Shown here piece after piece: positions 41,156-48,956 of a stretch of 64,000 nt of DNA. Every line of letters starts with the position of its first letter. The stretch's first letter is position 1. A program made the translations under genes and the position numbers. Source of the stretch: an uncultured Bacteroidales bacterium (GTDB lineage: Bacteria > Bacteroidota > Bacteroidia > Bacteroidales > P3); contig ONBK01000011.1 in NCBI GenBank assembly GCA_900316055.1, positions 1-64,000 on the forward strand. The letters are read 5' to 3'. Under the pieces are notes generated by a model. The model saw only the letters and a program-made list of their open reading frames with translations, ran no database searches and was not told the DNA's origin.

Positions 41156-42408
41156 ACCACTCCGGCACGACAAACACACAACTGGTCGTTCTGCAGATAG
41201 AGGGCGGCCAGTTGTTGTATTTTCTGAGGGGTGACAGTGTCGAGAGCCTTGCGGAGATTTTCGGTGAGCTGCTCGGTGACGCAGGTCCCTAACATATCAC
41301 CAAAGCGGGCGGAACGCTCGAAGACGCCGTCGACGGAACGGATGAAGTCGCCCGCCAGCACCACACGCACCAAGTCAAGTTCCTCCTCGCTCACAGGTTC
41401 ATCTATGAGACGTTGCAGTTCGTAGAGAATCTCCTTCTCGGCGGCATCGGCGGCGTTGCCGGCCACATCGGCGGTGATGAAGAAGACGATGACACCGCGG
41501 TAGACCTGTGTGCGGGCATATATACCGTAGGTATAGCCCTTGTCTTCACGCAGGTTGCTCATCAGTCGCGAGCCGAAATAGCCACCCAGCAGGGTGGTGA
41601 GTATCATGAAATGGGCGTAGTCGGGGTCGTCCCACGACAATGGGAGGATGCGTCCCACGCGCACGGTGGTCTGGACGGAGCCGGAGATTGCTTGTGTGTT
41701 TGAATGCTTGAATAATTGAGTGCTTGAGTGTGCAAGTGTTTGAATATAGGTATGTGTCGCCGTCGGGGTATCGTGGCCGAAGGCATCGTCGAGGGCAGCG
41801 ATGAGCCGGTCGCCAACCTTGCCGCTGACGACGATATCCATATCGCCACCGCGGTGGTATTCTTCATAGAACTTCCGCACGATGTCGAGGTTGAGGCTGT
41901 CGGCATCCTCGGGGTCGGCATAGCGTCCCAGAGGATGGTCGGAACCGAAGAGGGCGCTATAGTAAAGCCTCCGAGCCACCTCCGACGACTGCTGACGCAA
42001 CGACAGAAGTTTCTGACGGCGTTTGTTCTTGAAGACCTCCAGTTCCTCTGCAGGGAAAGCTGGACGGTGGACAATGGCTTCCAGCACAGGTACCAGCGCG
42101 TCGAGATGACGGTGGAGGGTATAGAAACTCGAGGAGCAATGAAGCACATCGGAGTTGTTGTCGACGATAATACCGCGATAGTCGAAAAACTCAGAGAGCT
42201 GACGCGCATCCATCTCGTTGCTGGCGACAGTATAGAGGTTGTTGGCAGCACCAGCCACCAGTTTCTGCGGCTGGTAGGCGGTACCGGCCTCATAGAGGAA
42301 ATCTATCTTTACCAACTCGGTACTCGCCGACGGAAATGCATAAAGTGTGCGGCCGTTGGAGAGGCGATGTTCTTCGGGGAGAAGGGTTTTTATTTCTGGA
42401 AGCTGCAT
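41152..42408 (-). CDS. M16-family peptidase-like protein, probably inactive
   Basis: A 418-aa protein with the two-domain M16B (insulinase-like) fold: N-terminal GRTLYAFPSASTELVKIDFLYEAGTAYQ and a C-terminal substrate-binding half (GYFGSRLMSNLREDKGYTYGIYA, typical of the non-catalytic partner). The zinc motif HxxEH is missing; the matching region reads AGAANNLYTVASNEMD. So it is likely the inactive chain of a heterodimer or a folding helper. An octamer repeat (41687-41747) encodes LAHSSTQLFKHSNTQAIS between the halves. Its ATG is directly behind the TAA of the TonB receptor gene. Confidence 0.88.
   Translation of the reverse strand: MQLPEIKTLLPEEHRLSNGRTLYAFPSASTELVKIDFLYEAGTAYQPQKLVAGAANNLYTVASNEMDARQLSEFFDYRGIIVDNNSDVLHCSSSFYTLHRHLDALVPVLEAIVHRPAFPAEELEVFKNKRRQKLLSLRQQSSEVARRLYYSALFGSDHPLGRYADPEDADSLNLDIVRKFYEEYHRGGDMDIVVSGKVGDRLIAALDDAFGHDTPTATHTYIQTLAHSSTQLFKHSNTQAISGSVQTTVRVGRILPLSWDDPDYAHFMILTTLLGGYFGSRLMSNLREDKGYTYGIYARTQVYRGVIVFFITADVAGNAADAAEKEILYELQRLIDEPVSEEELDLVRVVLAGDFIRSVDGVFERSARFGDMLGTCVTEQLTENLRKALDTVTPQKIQQLAALYLQNDQLCVCRAGVV
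41687..41747. repeat. Octamer repeat inside the M16 gene
   Basis: Seven or eight consecutive 8-bp units of the AATGCTTG/AGTGCTTG type, one arm only, in frame, encoding His/Ser/Thr/Gln-rich sequence. Confidence 0.8.
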
Positions 42409-44889
42409 TTAAAACAAAACTGTTATTCTGAGGTTAAGTTGGCGGGCGGTGAGGTAGTTCGGGACGCGGCGGGGGATGTTGTCGATGTCGGCCACCCAGA
42501 GATAGGAGACGACATTGCGGAAGTTGAAGAGATTGAACACCTCGATGCCTATCTGGATATCTTCCACCATGCGGAAGAGCTTCTTATGTTTCAAACTTTC
42601 GAACTGCGAGAGGCGGATGGTGTTGCCCCAGTCGATACGGTAATAGGCCGGCAGTCGCAGGAAGTCGCCGTCGTTGTTGCCGAAGGGCGTCATGATGGGC
42701 ATTCCGGTAGCATAGACGAGATTGAGACTCATGCGCCACCATGGCATGTCAGGCACATTGTCCTGCAGGAAGACCTTGAATGAGATGCGCTGGTCGGTGG
42801 GCCGGTCGAGCCATCCATAGGCGTCGCCCTTGATATCCTCCTGGGTCTTCATGATAGAGAGGCTGGCCCACGATTCGAGTCCTTTGACGAGCTCTGCGTT
42901 GAGACGCACGCTGAGACCCACGGCATATCCTACCGCCGTCTCGTCGGGCTTATAGCGCAAACGCAGGTTGTCGACTTCGTAGGGAATGAGGTCGGTGAGG
43001 TATTTGTAGTAGAGGTCGGCTGTGAGGGTGAAGGGCTTGTCCCAGAGACGGAAACGGTAGTCGGTGGTGGCCGTCACCTGCCAGGAATGCTGTGCTTTGG
43101 CATCGGGCACCAACTGGCCGTCGTCGCGACGGTATTCGCGATAGAAGGGGGCTTGGCTATACATGCCTCCCGCCAGACGGAAGAGAAGGTCTTTCTGCCC
43201 GGCAGGCATGAAGTTGATGCTGGCGCGAGGACTCACCGTCCAACGGGGTCCGAAATCATCTACTATCCCGTTGCTCTCCATGTGGGTGGTGTAGATCTGT
43301 CCGCGCACACCCAGCAGAACCTTGATGTCGTCGCCGCGACGGGTGTAGAAATTCAGTTCGCGCTGCAGGTATCCCGACGTGCGCCAGGTCTGCATCGAGC
43401 TGTTAGAATGGGCATAGTGTTGCAAGATAGGATTGACAGGCATATTGGTGCTGTCGCCGTAAGGCAGGATGGTGGAGGGAATGGAGAATCCCGAAGAGTC
43501 GACCCATTTCCATTCGCGCAGGTGGTCGTCGACCTTCTCAAGTTGCACTTTCAGCCCCATATTCCAACTCCCTAACTTGGCATAGCGGTTGGCCTTGAGG
43601 TTAAAGGAGACAATATCGGTGGTGAGGCGGTTGCGGGCATGCTCGAGGAAGGTGCCCACACCGCGGTCGAAGCGTGTGGTGTCGTCGGTAGTTTCGCCGG
43701 TAGCTATCTGGTAGAGCCAGTACTGGCTCTGCACGTCGTAGCGTTCACTCTCGTTGATATGCTGCACCGAGAGGCTGCTCTGTACACGCCAGTCTTCGTT
43801 GGGTCGCCAGTCGGCGGTGAATGCGCCGAGGAGCGTATTGTAGCGGTCCTGCTCCTGACCGTCGAAATAGATATCTATCTCCATGCCCGGTTGAAGAGCG
43901 CTGCCGAAGGCGGTGGTTTGACTTTCGGGTACAAGGCCGTAGACATTGCGGGTGGCTACCGCCAAAAGACCCAGGTGGAACTTGTCGTTGACCTTATAGC
44001 CTAACAGGGCCTGGAGGTCGGTATAGGAGGTGGTGTAGCTGCCTTTGGTGTCCATGCTGCCGAGGAGGTATTGGTTGCTGTGACGACGCAGTCCCACAGC
44101 ATAACTCCAGCGCTCCCCCACCCTGCCCTGCAGCGTGGCTGCCCCTCCCAGCAGGCTGAGGCTGAACTTACCCTTGATGGTGTGACGCGAAGAATCCATC
44201 ACCGGGGCGGTATTACGATAGGTGATGTCGAGGACGGATGAGAGCTTGTCGCCATAGGCCACATCGAAGCCACCGGGCGAGAAGAGGATATTGTCCACCA
44301 AGTCGGGGTTGATAATGCTCATGCCCTCCTGCTGACCACTGCGGATAAGCATGGGGCGGAAAATCTCAACACCGTTGATATACACCAGATTCTCGTCGAA
44401 AGAGCCGCCGCGGACGGAATACTGGGAAGAGAGTTCGTTGTTCGACTGCACATCGGGCAGCATTTTAATGACCCCTTCGACACCGCCCGTAGGTCCCACA
44501 GCCTGGTCGAGCCGTTGGGCATCGATGCGGGTGAAAGTACTCTGACGGTTCTTCTCGTCGCTCACCTCCACAGCCTCTAACTGCGTGGCCATCGGCTTGA
44601 GTTGCACGTTGAGCTCGGTACGACCGCGACGCGACACACGTTGCTGCGCAGGCTCATAGCCGGTGAATGAGAAGCGCACTGTGATGCTGTCGTCGCCTTT
44701 CAATGTCAGACGGTAGAATCCCTTGGCATTGGTGACGGCCCCCGAGCTGTTGCCTGGCACACCGACATTGACGAATTCCAACGGCTGTCCATTCTTGGCA
44801 TCCGTCACCACTCCTTCCACCACACCTTGCGCCACCGCCATTACAGGCACCGCCGTCAGAAACAGTATATAGAAAAAAAGTCGTTTCAT
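42409..44889 (-). CDS. TonB-dependent outer-membrane receptor
   Basis: An 826-aa outer-membrane transporter. After signal peptide MKRLFFYILFLTAVPVMAVA it has a carboxypeptidase-regulatory-like domain (residues 22-100, GVVTDAKNGQPLEFVNV), the plug (VEGVIKMLPDVQSNNELSSQYSVRGGSFDENLVYINGVEIF), and a 22-strand barrel ending with LRITVLF. It imports an unknown substrate with energy from TonB-ExbBD. No SusD partner is adjacent, so it is not a classical Sus pair. Its start codon lies in the 3' arm of a strong stem-loop (44874-44918), which suggests control by attenuation. The M16-like gene follows directly. Confidence 0.95.
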   Translation of the reverse strand: MKRLFFYILFLTAVPVMAVAQGVVEGVVTDAKNGQPLEFVNVGVPGNSSGAVTNAKGFYRLTLKGDDSITVRFSFTGYEPAQQRVSRRGRTELNVQLKPMATQLEAVEVSDEKNRQSTFTRIDAQRLDQAVGPTGGVEGVIKMLPDVQSNNELSSQYSVRGGSFDENLVYINGVEIFRPMLIRSGQQEGMSIINPDLVDNILFSPGGFDVAYGDKLSSVLDITYRNTAPVMDSSRHTIKGKFSLSLLGGAATLQGRVGERWSYAVGLRRHSNQYLLGSMDTKGSYTTSYTDLQALLGYKVNDKFHLGLLAVATRNVYGLVPESQTTAFGSALQPGMEIDIYFDGQEQDRYNTLLGAFTADWRPNEDWRVQSSLSVQHINESERYDVQSQYWLYQIATGETTDDTTRFDRGVGTFLEHARNRLTTDIVSFNLKANRYAKLGSWNMGLKVQLEKVDDHLREWKWVDSSGFSIPSTILPYGDSTNMPVNPILQHYAHSNSSMQTWRTSGYLQRELNFYTRRGDDIKVLLGVRGQIYTTHMESNGIVDDFGPRWTVSPRASINFMPAGQKDLLFRLAGGMYSQAPFYREYRRDDGQLVPDAKAQHSWQVTATTDYRFRLWDKPFTLTADLYYKYLTDLIPYEVDNLRLRYKPDETAVGYAVGLSVRLNAELVKGLESWASLSIMKTQEDIKGDAYGWLDRPTDQRISFKVFLQDNVPDMPWWRMSLNLVYATGMPIMTPFGNNDGDFLRLPAYYRIDWGNTIRLSQFESLKHKKLFRMVEDIQIGIEVFNLFNFRNVVSYLWVADIDNIPRRVPNYLTARQLNLRITVLF

Positions 44890-44931
44890 TGCTTTAATAA
44901 CAATGAAACGACTTTTTTATTGTGTCGTTTC
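44874..44931 (-). promoter_or_regulatory. Candidate attenuator: alternative hairpins over the TonB-receptor start
   Basis: On the minus strand three segments follow each other after the TPR stop: segment 1 GAAACGAC (44931-44924), segment 2 GTCGTTTCATTG (44912-44901), and segment 3 CAATGAAACGAC (44891-44880). Segments 2 and 3 pair in an 18-bp perfect stem (A6/T6 included) with a 9-base loop followed by T7, an intrinsic terminator; segment 3 holds the ATG of the receptor. Segments 1 and 2 can instead pair over 8 bp, which would open segment 3. No TAnnTTTG box lies between the stop codon and the ATG, so receptor transcription probably has to pass this site. Confidence 0.68.
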
Positions 44932-44939
44932 TCGACTAA

Positions 44940-46175
44940 TTATTGCTGTTGGAGGATTTGCTCGCGGCGGACTTTGATGGCCTGAGCCTCTGTTAACATA
45001 TCGACCTTGGTATAGGAGGTCTCGAGAGCACCCAGGGCATTGAAGAGGTTCACACGCATGGCTTTCTTGGCGTTCTCATCGGTCAGACCGTCGATGTAAG
45101 CCACAGCCTTCTCGAGGTTGGCGATGGACTGACGGTAGAGCTCCTTGGCCTCAGCCTCAAGCTTGTCAATGAGGCCCAACTTCTCCTCGTCGAAAGGATC
45201 GAGTTGGTTGGCAGCATTGGTCTTGTCGGCAGCGCGGTTGAAGTACATACCACCGAGGCCGAAGTTGGCCTCGAACTGGTTAGGTTTCAGCGTCAGGCTT
45301 TCGTTGTACTTGGCGATGGCGCCATCGATGTCACCGCTCTTCTCCAGCACGTCGGCGGAAAGGACGAGCACTAAGGGATAGAGGTCGGCGGAGTCCTTGG
45401 TCATATTCAGCACGGTGTTGATCTGCTCCTTGCTTTTCTCGACATTGTCCTCGAGGAGGTAACCTTCGGCGAGCATCAAGTAGGCCTTGAAATCATTCTT
45501 GCAGTTCTTGGTATAGCTGGTGGCCACTTTCATGGCGTTGGCGTTGTCCTTCTTAGCCTTGTAGATGTTGAACAGCGTGCTGTACACGAAGTTGTTGTCG
45601 CTTCTCTTGCGCACCATCTGGTTGAAGTACTTGATGGTGTTGGCAGTGTCCTGCGTGGCCACAGAGCTGAGGCCGGCGATGAACATGGCATCGAGGGCAA
45701 ACTGACCCTTACCGGAGTTGTTGAAGCCGGTAATCGACTTCTCAGAAAACTCAATGGCTTTAGCGAAATCTTTCTCCTTATAGGCGGCAGAGGCCTGGTT
45801 GTAGTACTCGTTGGCCACGAAGCTGAACACCTCGTTCACCTGCTGTGCAAACTCCTGCTTGGTATCGAGACGCTTGCACTCGATGGCGGCATTATAAGCC
45901 TGCTCGGCCCAGTCGGGAGCCAGGTCTTTGTATTTGGGCTTTTTGCTCTGGGCATCGCCACCGATACGGGCATAGATGAGAGCTTTGTAGCACCAGGTCT
46001 TGGCATCGTCCTTGGTGTCCTCATGGAGGCTGGCGGCGTCAATCTCGGCCTTGGCCTTGTTGAGGTAGCCCTTTCTCATGTCCTGGAAAGCACTGGAGAC
46101 GTTGAGCGACTGAGCGCCGGCGGTCAGTGCGAAAGCCGCGAAGGCGGCGGTCATCAGAAACTTTTTCATTTTCAT
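44940..46175 (-). CDS. Exported TPR-repeat protein
   Basis: A 411-aa protein with signal peptide MKMKKFLMTAAFAAFALTAGA and tetratricopeptide-like repeats over most of its length (DFAKAIEFSEKSI, DNANAMKVATSY, GDIDGAIAKYNESLTLKPNQFEANFGLG). It is likely periplasmic or outer-membrane bound, as in the Tol-Pal/T9SS-associated TPR proteins, but no specific role is shown. It follows gyrA by 65 bases of CGTTAAA repeats and precedes the attenuator-like structure before the TonB receptor. It ends in QILQQQ. Confidence 0.88.
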   Translation of the reverse strand: MKMKKFLMTAAFAAFALTAGAQSLNVSSAFQDMRKGYLNKAKAEIDAASLHEDTKDDAKTWCYKALIYARIGGDAQSKKPKYKDLAPDWAEQAYNAAIECKRLDTKQEFAQQVNEVFSFVANEYYNQASAAYKEKDFAKAIEFSEKSITGFNNSGKGQFALDAMFIAGLSSVATQDTANTIKYFNQMVRKRSDNNFVYSTLFNIYKAKKDNANAMKVATSYTKNCKNDFKAYLMLAEGYLLEDNVEKSKEQINTVLNMTKDSADLYPLVLVLSADVLEKSGDIDGAIAKYNESLTLKPNQFEANFGLGGMYFNRAADKTNAANQLDPFDEEKLGLIDKLEAEAKELYRQSIANLEKAVAYIDGLTDENAKKAMRVNLFNALGALETSYTKVDMLTEAQAIKVRREQILQQQ

Positions 46176-46199
46176 CTTATTTTTTAAAGGTTTTTTTAT

Positions 46200-46250
46200 T
46201 CTTTTTCAATCGTTAAACGTTAACCATTAACCGTTAACCTTTACTCTTTA
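46200..46250. repeat. CGTTAAC heptamers between gyrA and the TPR gene
   Basis: Units CGTTAAA, CGTTAAC, CATTAAC, CGTTAAC, CTTTACT, CTTTA in a row; the last units form the gyrA stop region. Confidence 0.75.
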
Positions 46251-48811
46251 GTATCACCTTCTTCGGAAAAATTGCTTTCGGAAGAAAGATTTTCTGCGCT
46301 ACCCTCTCCTTCTTGCACACCTTGAACTTCTTGTGTTCCCTCCTGTTCAGCCTGTTCTTCCTCATTCTCAGTGGGGACCTTGGTGATGGAGGCAATGAAG
46401 TTCTTGCCACGAAGGTCGATAAGTTTCACACCCTGAGTAGCACGTCCAAGGACTCTCAGGTCGGCCACCTTCATGCGGATGGTGATGCCGCTGCGAGTGA
46501 TAATCATCAGGTCGTGATCCTCGGTGACGTTGGTGACAGCCACCAGCGGGCCGGTCTTCTCGGTGATCTGCATGGCTTTCACACCCTTTCCGCCACGGTG
46601 GACGGTAGCGCGGTAGTCCTTCAGCGAAGAACGCTTACCGTAGCCGTGCTCGGTGACCACAAGGAGGTTCTCCTCCTCGCTGGGCAGGCAGAGCATCTCG
46701 ATGGCGGCATCGCCGTCGCCGTCCAACTCCATACCTTTCACGCCAGAAGCGCCACGACCCATCGAGCGGAATTCCTTCTCGGGGCAGATCATCACCTTGC
46801 CCTTCTTGGAGGCGATGAGCATGTAGCTCTCGCCATCGGTGAGGCAGGCGGTGAGGAGCTCGTCACCCTCGCGAATACCCACAGCGATGATACCGTTGGT
46901 GCGCGGACGCGAGTAGGCCTCCAACGGGGTCTTCTTCACTATACCGTTCTTCGTGCACATCACAATGTAGTGGTTGCCCACATACTCACTGTCGCTCAAG
47001 CTCTCCACGTTGACATAGGCTTTCACCTTGTCGCCCGGCTCGATATTGATGCAGTTGAGGATAGGACGGCCCTTGGTGTTCTTCTCGCCCTCGGGCACCT
47101 CAAAGGCACGCATCCAGTAGCAGCGACCCTTCTCGGTGAAGAACAGCAGGTAGTTGTGGTTGGTGCAGGTGAAGATATGCTCCACAAAATCTTCCGAGCG
47201 CACAGCGCTGCCCTTCGAGCCCACACCGCCGCGGCTCTGGGCGCGGTATTCGGTGAGGGGGGTACGCTTGATATAGCCCATGTGCGAGATGGTGATAACC
47301 ACCTGCTCATCGGGAATGGTGTCCTCGATGCGGAAGTTGGCGGCATCGTATTTGATGATGGTGCGACGCTCGTCGCCATATTTCTCCTTGAGTTCAGCCA
47401 GTTCGCCTTTGATGACCTCCATCAGCACGTCGTGGTTGCCGAGAATCTCCTTACAGCGCTCGATAAAGCGCATCTTCTCGTCGTACTCATCCTGCAGCTT
47501 CTGATGCTGCAAGCCGGTGAGCTGGGCCAGACGCATGTCGACGATGGCACGGGCCTGCAGGTCGCTGAACTGGTACTGATCCATCAGTCCCTGTCGGGCC
47601 TCGTCGGGAGTCTTACTGGCGCGGATAAGGGCCACAATCTCGTCGATGATATCAATGGCACGGAGCAGACCTTCCAAGATATGGGCGCGGCGCATGGCCT
47701 CGTCCATCTCGAACTGTGTGCGGCGCGTCACCACCTCTTCGCGGTGCTCCACGAAGTACTGGATGAGTTGCTTGAGGTTCAGCAGCTGCGGACGGCCATG
47801 CACCAAGGCGATGTTGTTCACGGGGAAACTGCTCTGCAGTTCGGTGAGCTGGAAGAGCTTGTTGAGAATGACGTTGGGAACCACATCGTGACGCAGCATG
47901 TAGACCACACGGATGCCGTCCTTGTCGCTCTCGTCGCGGATGTCGGTGATGCCCTCAATCTTGCCGGCCTTCACGAGTTCGGCAGTCTTCTTGATCATCT
48001 CGGCCTTGTTGACACCGTAGGGGATGGTCGAAGCCACAATCATGTTGCGGCCTTTGGCATCCTCCTCAATCTCGGTGATGGCGCGGATGATGATGCTGCC
48101 ACGTCCAGTGGTATAGGCTTCGCGGACACCGTTGTAGCCGTAGATGATACCGCCCAGCGGGAAGTCGGGAGCTTTCACATACTGCATCAGCTCCTCGATG
48201 GTGATGTCGCGGTTGTCGATGAAAGCCATGCAACCCTCCAGCACCTCCTTCAGGTTATGGGTGGGCATATTGGTGGCCATACCTACGGCGATACCATTGG
48301 AGCCATTGATGAGCAAGTTAGGCAGCTTGGCGGGCAGCACACTGGGTTCCTCACCCTCGTTGTCGTAGGTAGGCACCATATCGACAGTGTTCTTGTCGAT
48401 ATCCGCCACCAGCTCGTTGGAGATTTGCTTGAGGCGGGCCTCGGTGTAACGCATGGCTGCCGGCGAGTCGCCGTCGATGGAGCCGAAGTTACCCTGACCG
48501 TCGACCAGCGTGTAGCGCATCGACCAGTCTTGAGCCAGGCGCACCAAAGCGCCATAGATGCTCGAGTCACCGTGGGGGTGATATTTACCCATCACATCGC
48601 CCACAATACGGGCGCTCTTCTTCGTAGGAGTGTTGTAGAGGATGCCGTTCTCGTTCATCGAATAGAGGATGCGGCGGTGTACAGGCTTGAAGCCGTCGCG
48701 CACATCGGGCAAAGCCCTTGCCACGATGACCGACATGGCGTAGTCGATATAGGCAGTCTTCATCGTCTGCTCTATGTCAACGCGTTTGATTCTTTCGTTT
48801 TCAATAGCCAT
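46241..48811 (-). CDS. gyrA: DNA gyrase subunit A
   Basis: An 856-aa GyrA. The catalytic Tyr122 is in [10 protein letters not shown], same number as in E. coli; the quinolone region reads [14 protein letters not shown], with Ser83 kept and Gly at position 87 (E. coli Asp87). The C-terminal beta-pinwheel has the GyrA box QRGGKG-like [10 protein letters not shown] and repeated VTxxGYGKR-type strands; the tail is acidic ([14 protein letters not shown]). Together with GyrB it introduces negative supercoils. The promoter TATCTTTG lies about 75 bases upstream. A long antisense reading frame over the gene is a codon-bias shadow. Confidence 0.97.
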   Translation of the reverse strand: MAIENERIKRVDIEQTMKTAYIDYAMSVIVARALPDVRDGFKPVHRRILYSMNENGILYNTPTKKSARIVGDVMGKYHPHGDSSIYGALVRLAQDWSMRYTLVDGQGNFGSIDGDSPAAMRYTEARLKQISNELVADIDKNTVDMVPTYDNEGEEPSVLPAKLPNLLINGSNGIAVGMATNMPTHNLKEVLEGCMAFIDNRDITIEELMQYVKAPDFPLGGIIYGYNGVREAYTTGRGSIIIRAITEIEEDAKGRNMIVASTIPYGVNKAEMIKKTAELVKAGKIEGITDIRDESDKDGIRVVYMLRHDVVPNVILNKLFQLTELQSSFPVNNIALVHGRPQLLNLKQLIQYFVEHREEVVTRRTQFEMDEAMRRAHILEGLLRAIDIIDEIVALIRASKTPDEARQGLMDQYQFSDLQARAIVDMRLAQLTGLQHQKLQDEYDEKMRFIERCKEILGNHDVLMEVIKGELAELKEKYGDERRTIIKYDAANFRIEDTIPDEQVVITISHMGYIKRTPLTEYRAQSRGGVGSKGSAVRSEDFVEHIFTCTNHNYLLFFTEKGRCYWMRAFEVPEGEKNTKGRPILNCINIEPGDKVKAYVNVESLSDSEYVGNHYIVMCTKNGIVKKTPLEAYSRPRTNGIIAVGIREGDELLTACLTDGESYMLIASKKGKVMICPEKEFRSMGRGASGVKGMELDGDGDAAIEMLCLPSEEENLLVVTEHGYGKRSSLKDYRATVHRGGKGVKAMQITEKTGPLVAVTNVTEDHDLMIITRSGITIRMKVADLRVLGRATQGVKLIDLRGKNFIASITKVPTENEEEQAEQEGTQEVQGVQEGEGSAENLSSESNFSEEGDTKE

Positions 48812-48884
48812 CGGTAGTCTATAATTATATTATATTATTGTATTCTAAATTATTATGTACATAAGATTCGCTTATGCTAAAAAA

Positions 48885-48892
48885 CAAAGATA
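48885..48892 (-). promoter_or_regulatory. gyrA promoter
   Basis: Minus-strand TATCTTTG fits TAnnTTTG; leader about 67 bases, AT-rich, no stable fold seen. Confidence 0.7.
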
Positions 48893-48956
48893 CGAAAAAA
48901 ATTGAAAAGTGAAAATTGAAAATTGAAATATTTATCAACAAGGGAGCGTCTCATCC

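Noticed and set aside
44874..44918. Simple intergenic terminator only
   Set aside because: The stem fits a terminator, but it contains the receptor's start codon and a competing upstream segment, so it was kept as a candidate attenuator rather than called as a plain terminator.
46313..48817. 834-codon open frame on the + strand opposite gyrA
   Set aside because: It lies fully antisense to the clearly conserved gyrA, has no recognisable domain and shows the His/Val/Gly-rich makeup typical of antisense frames in GC-biased codon usage.
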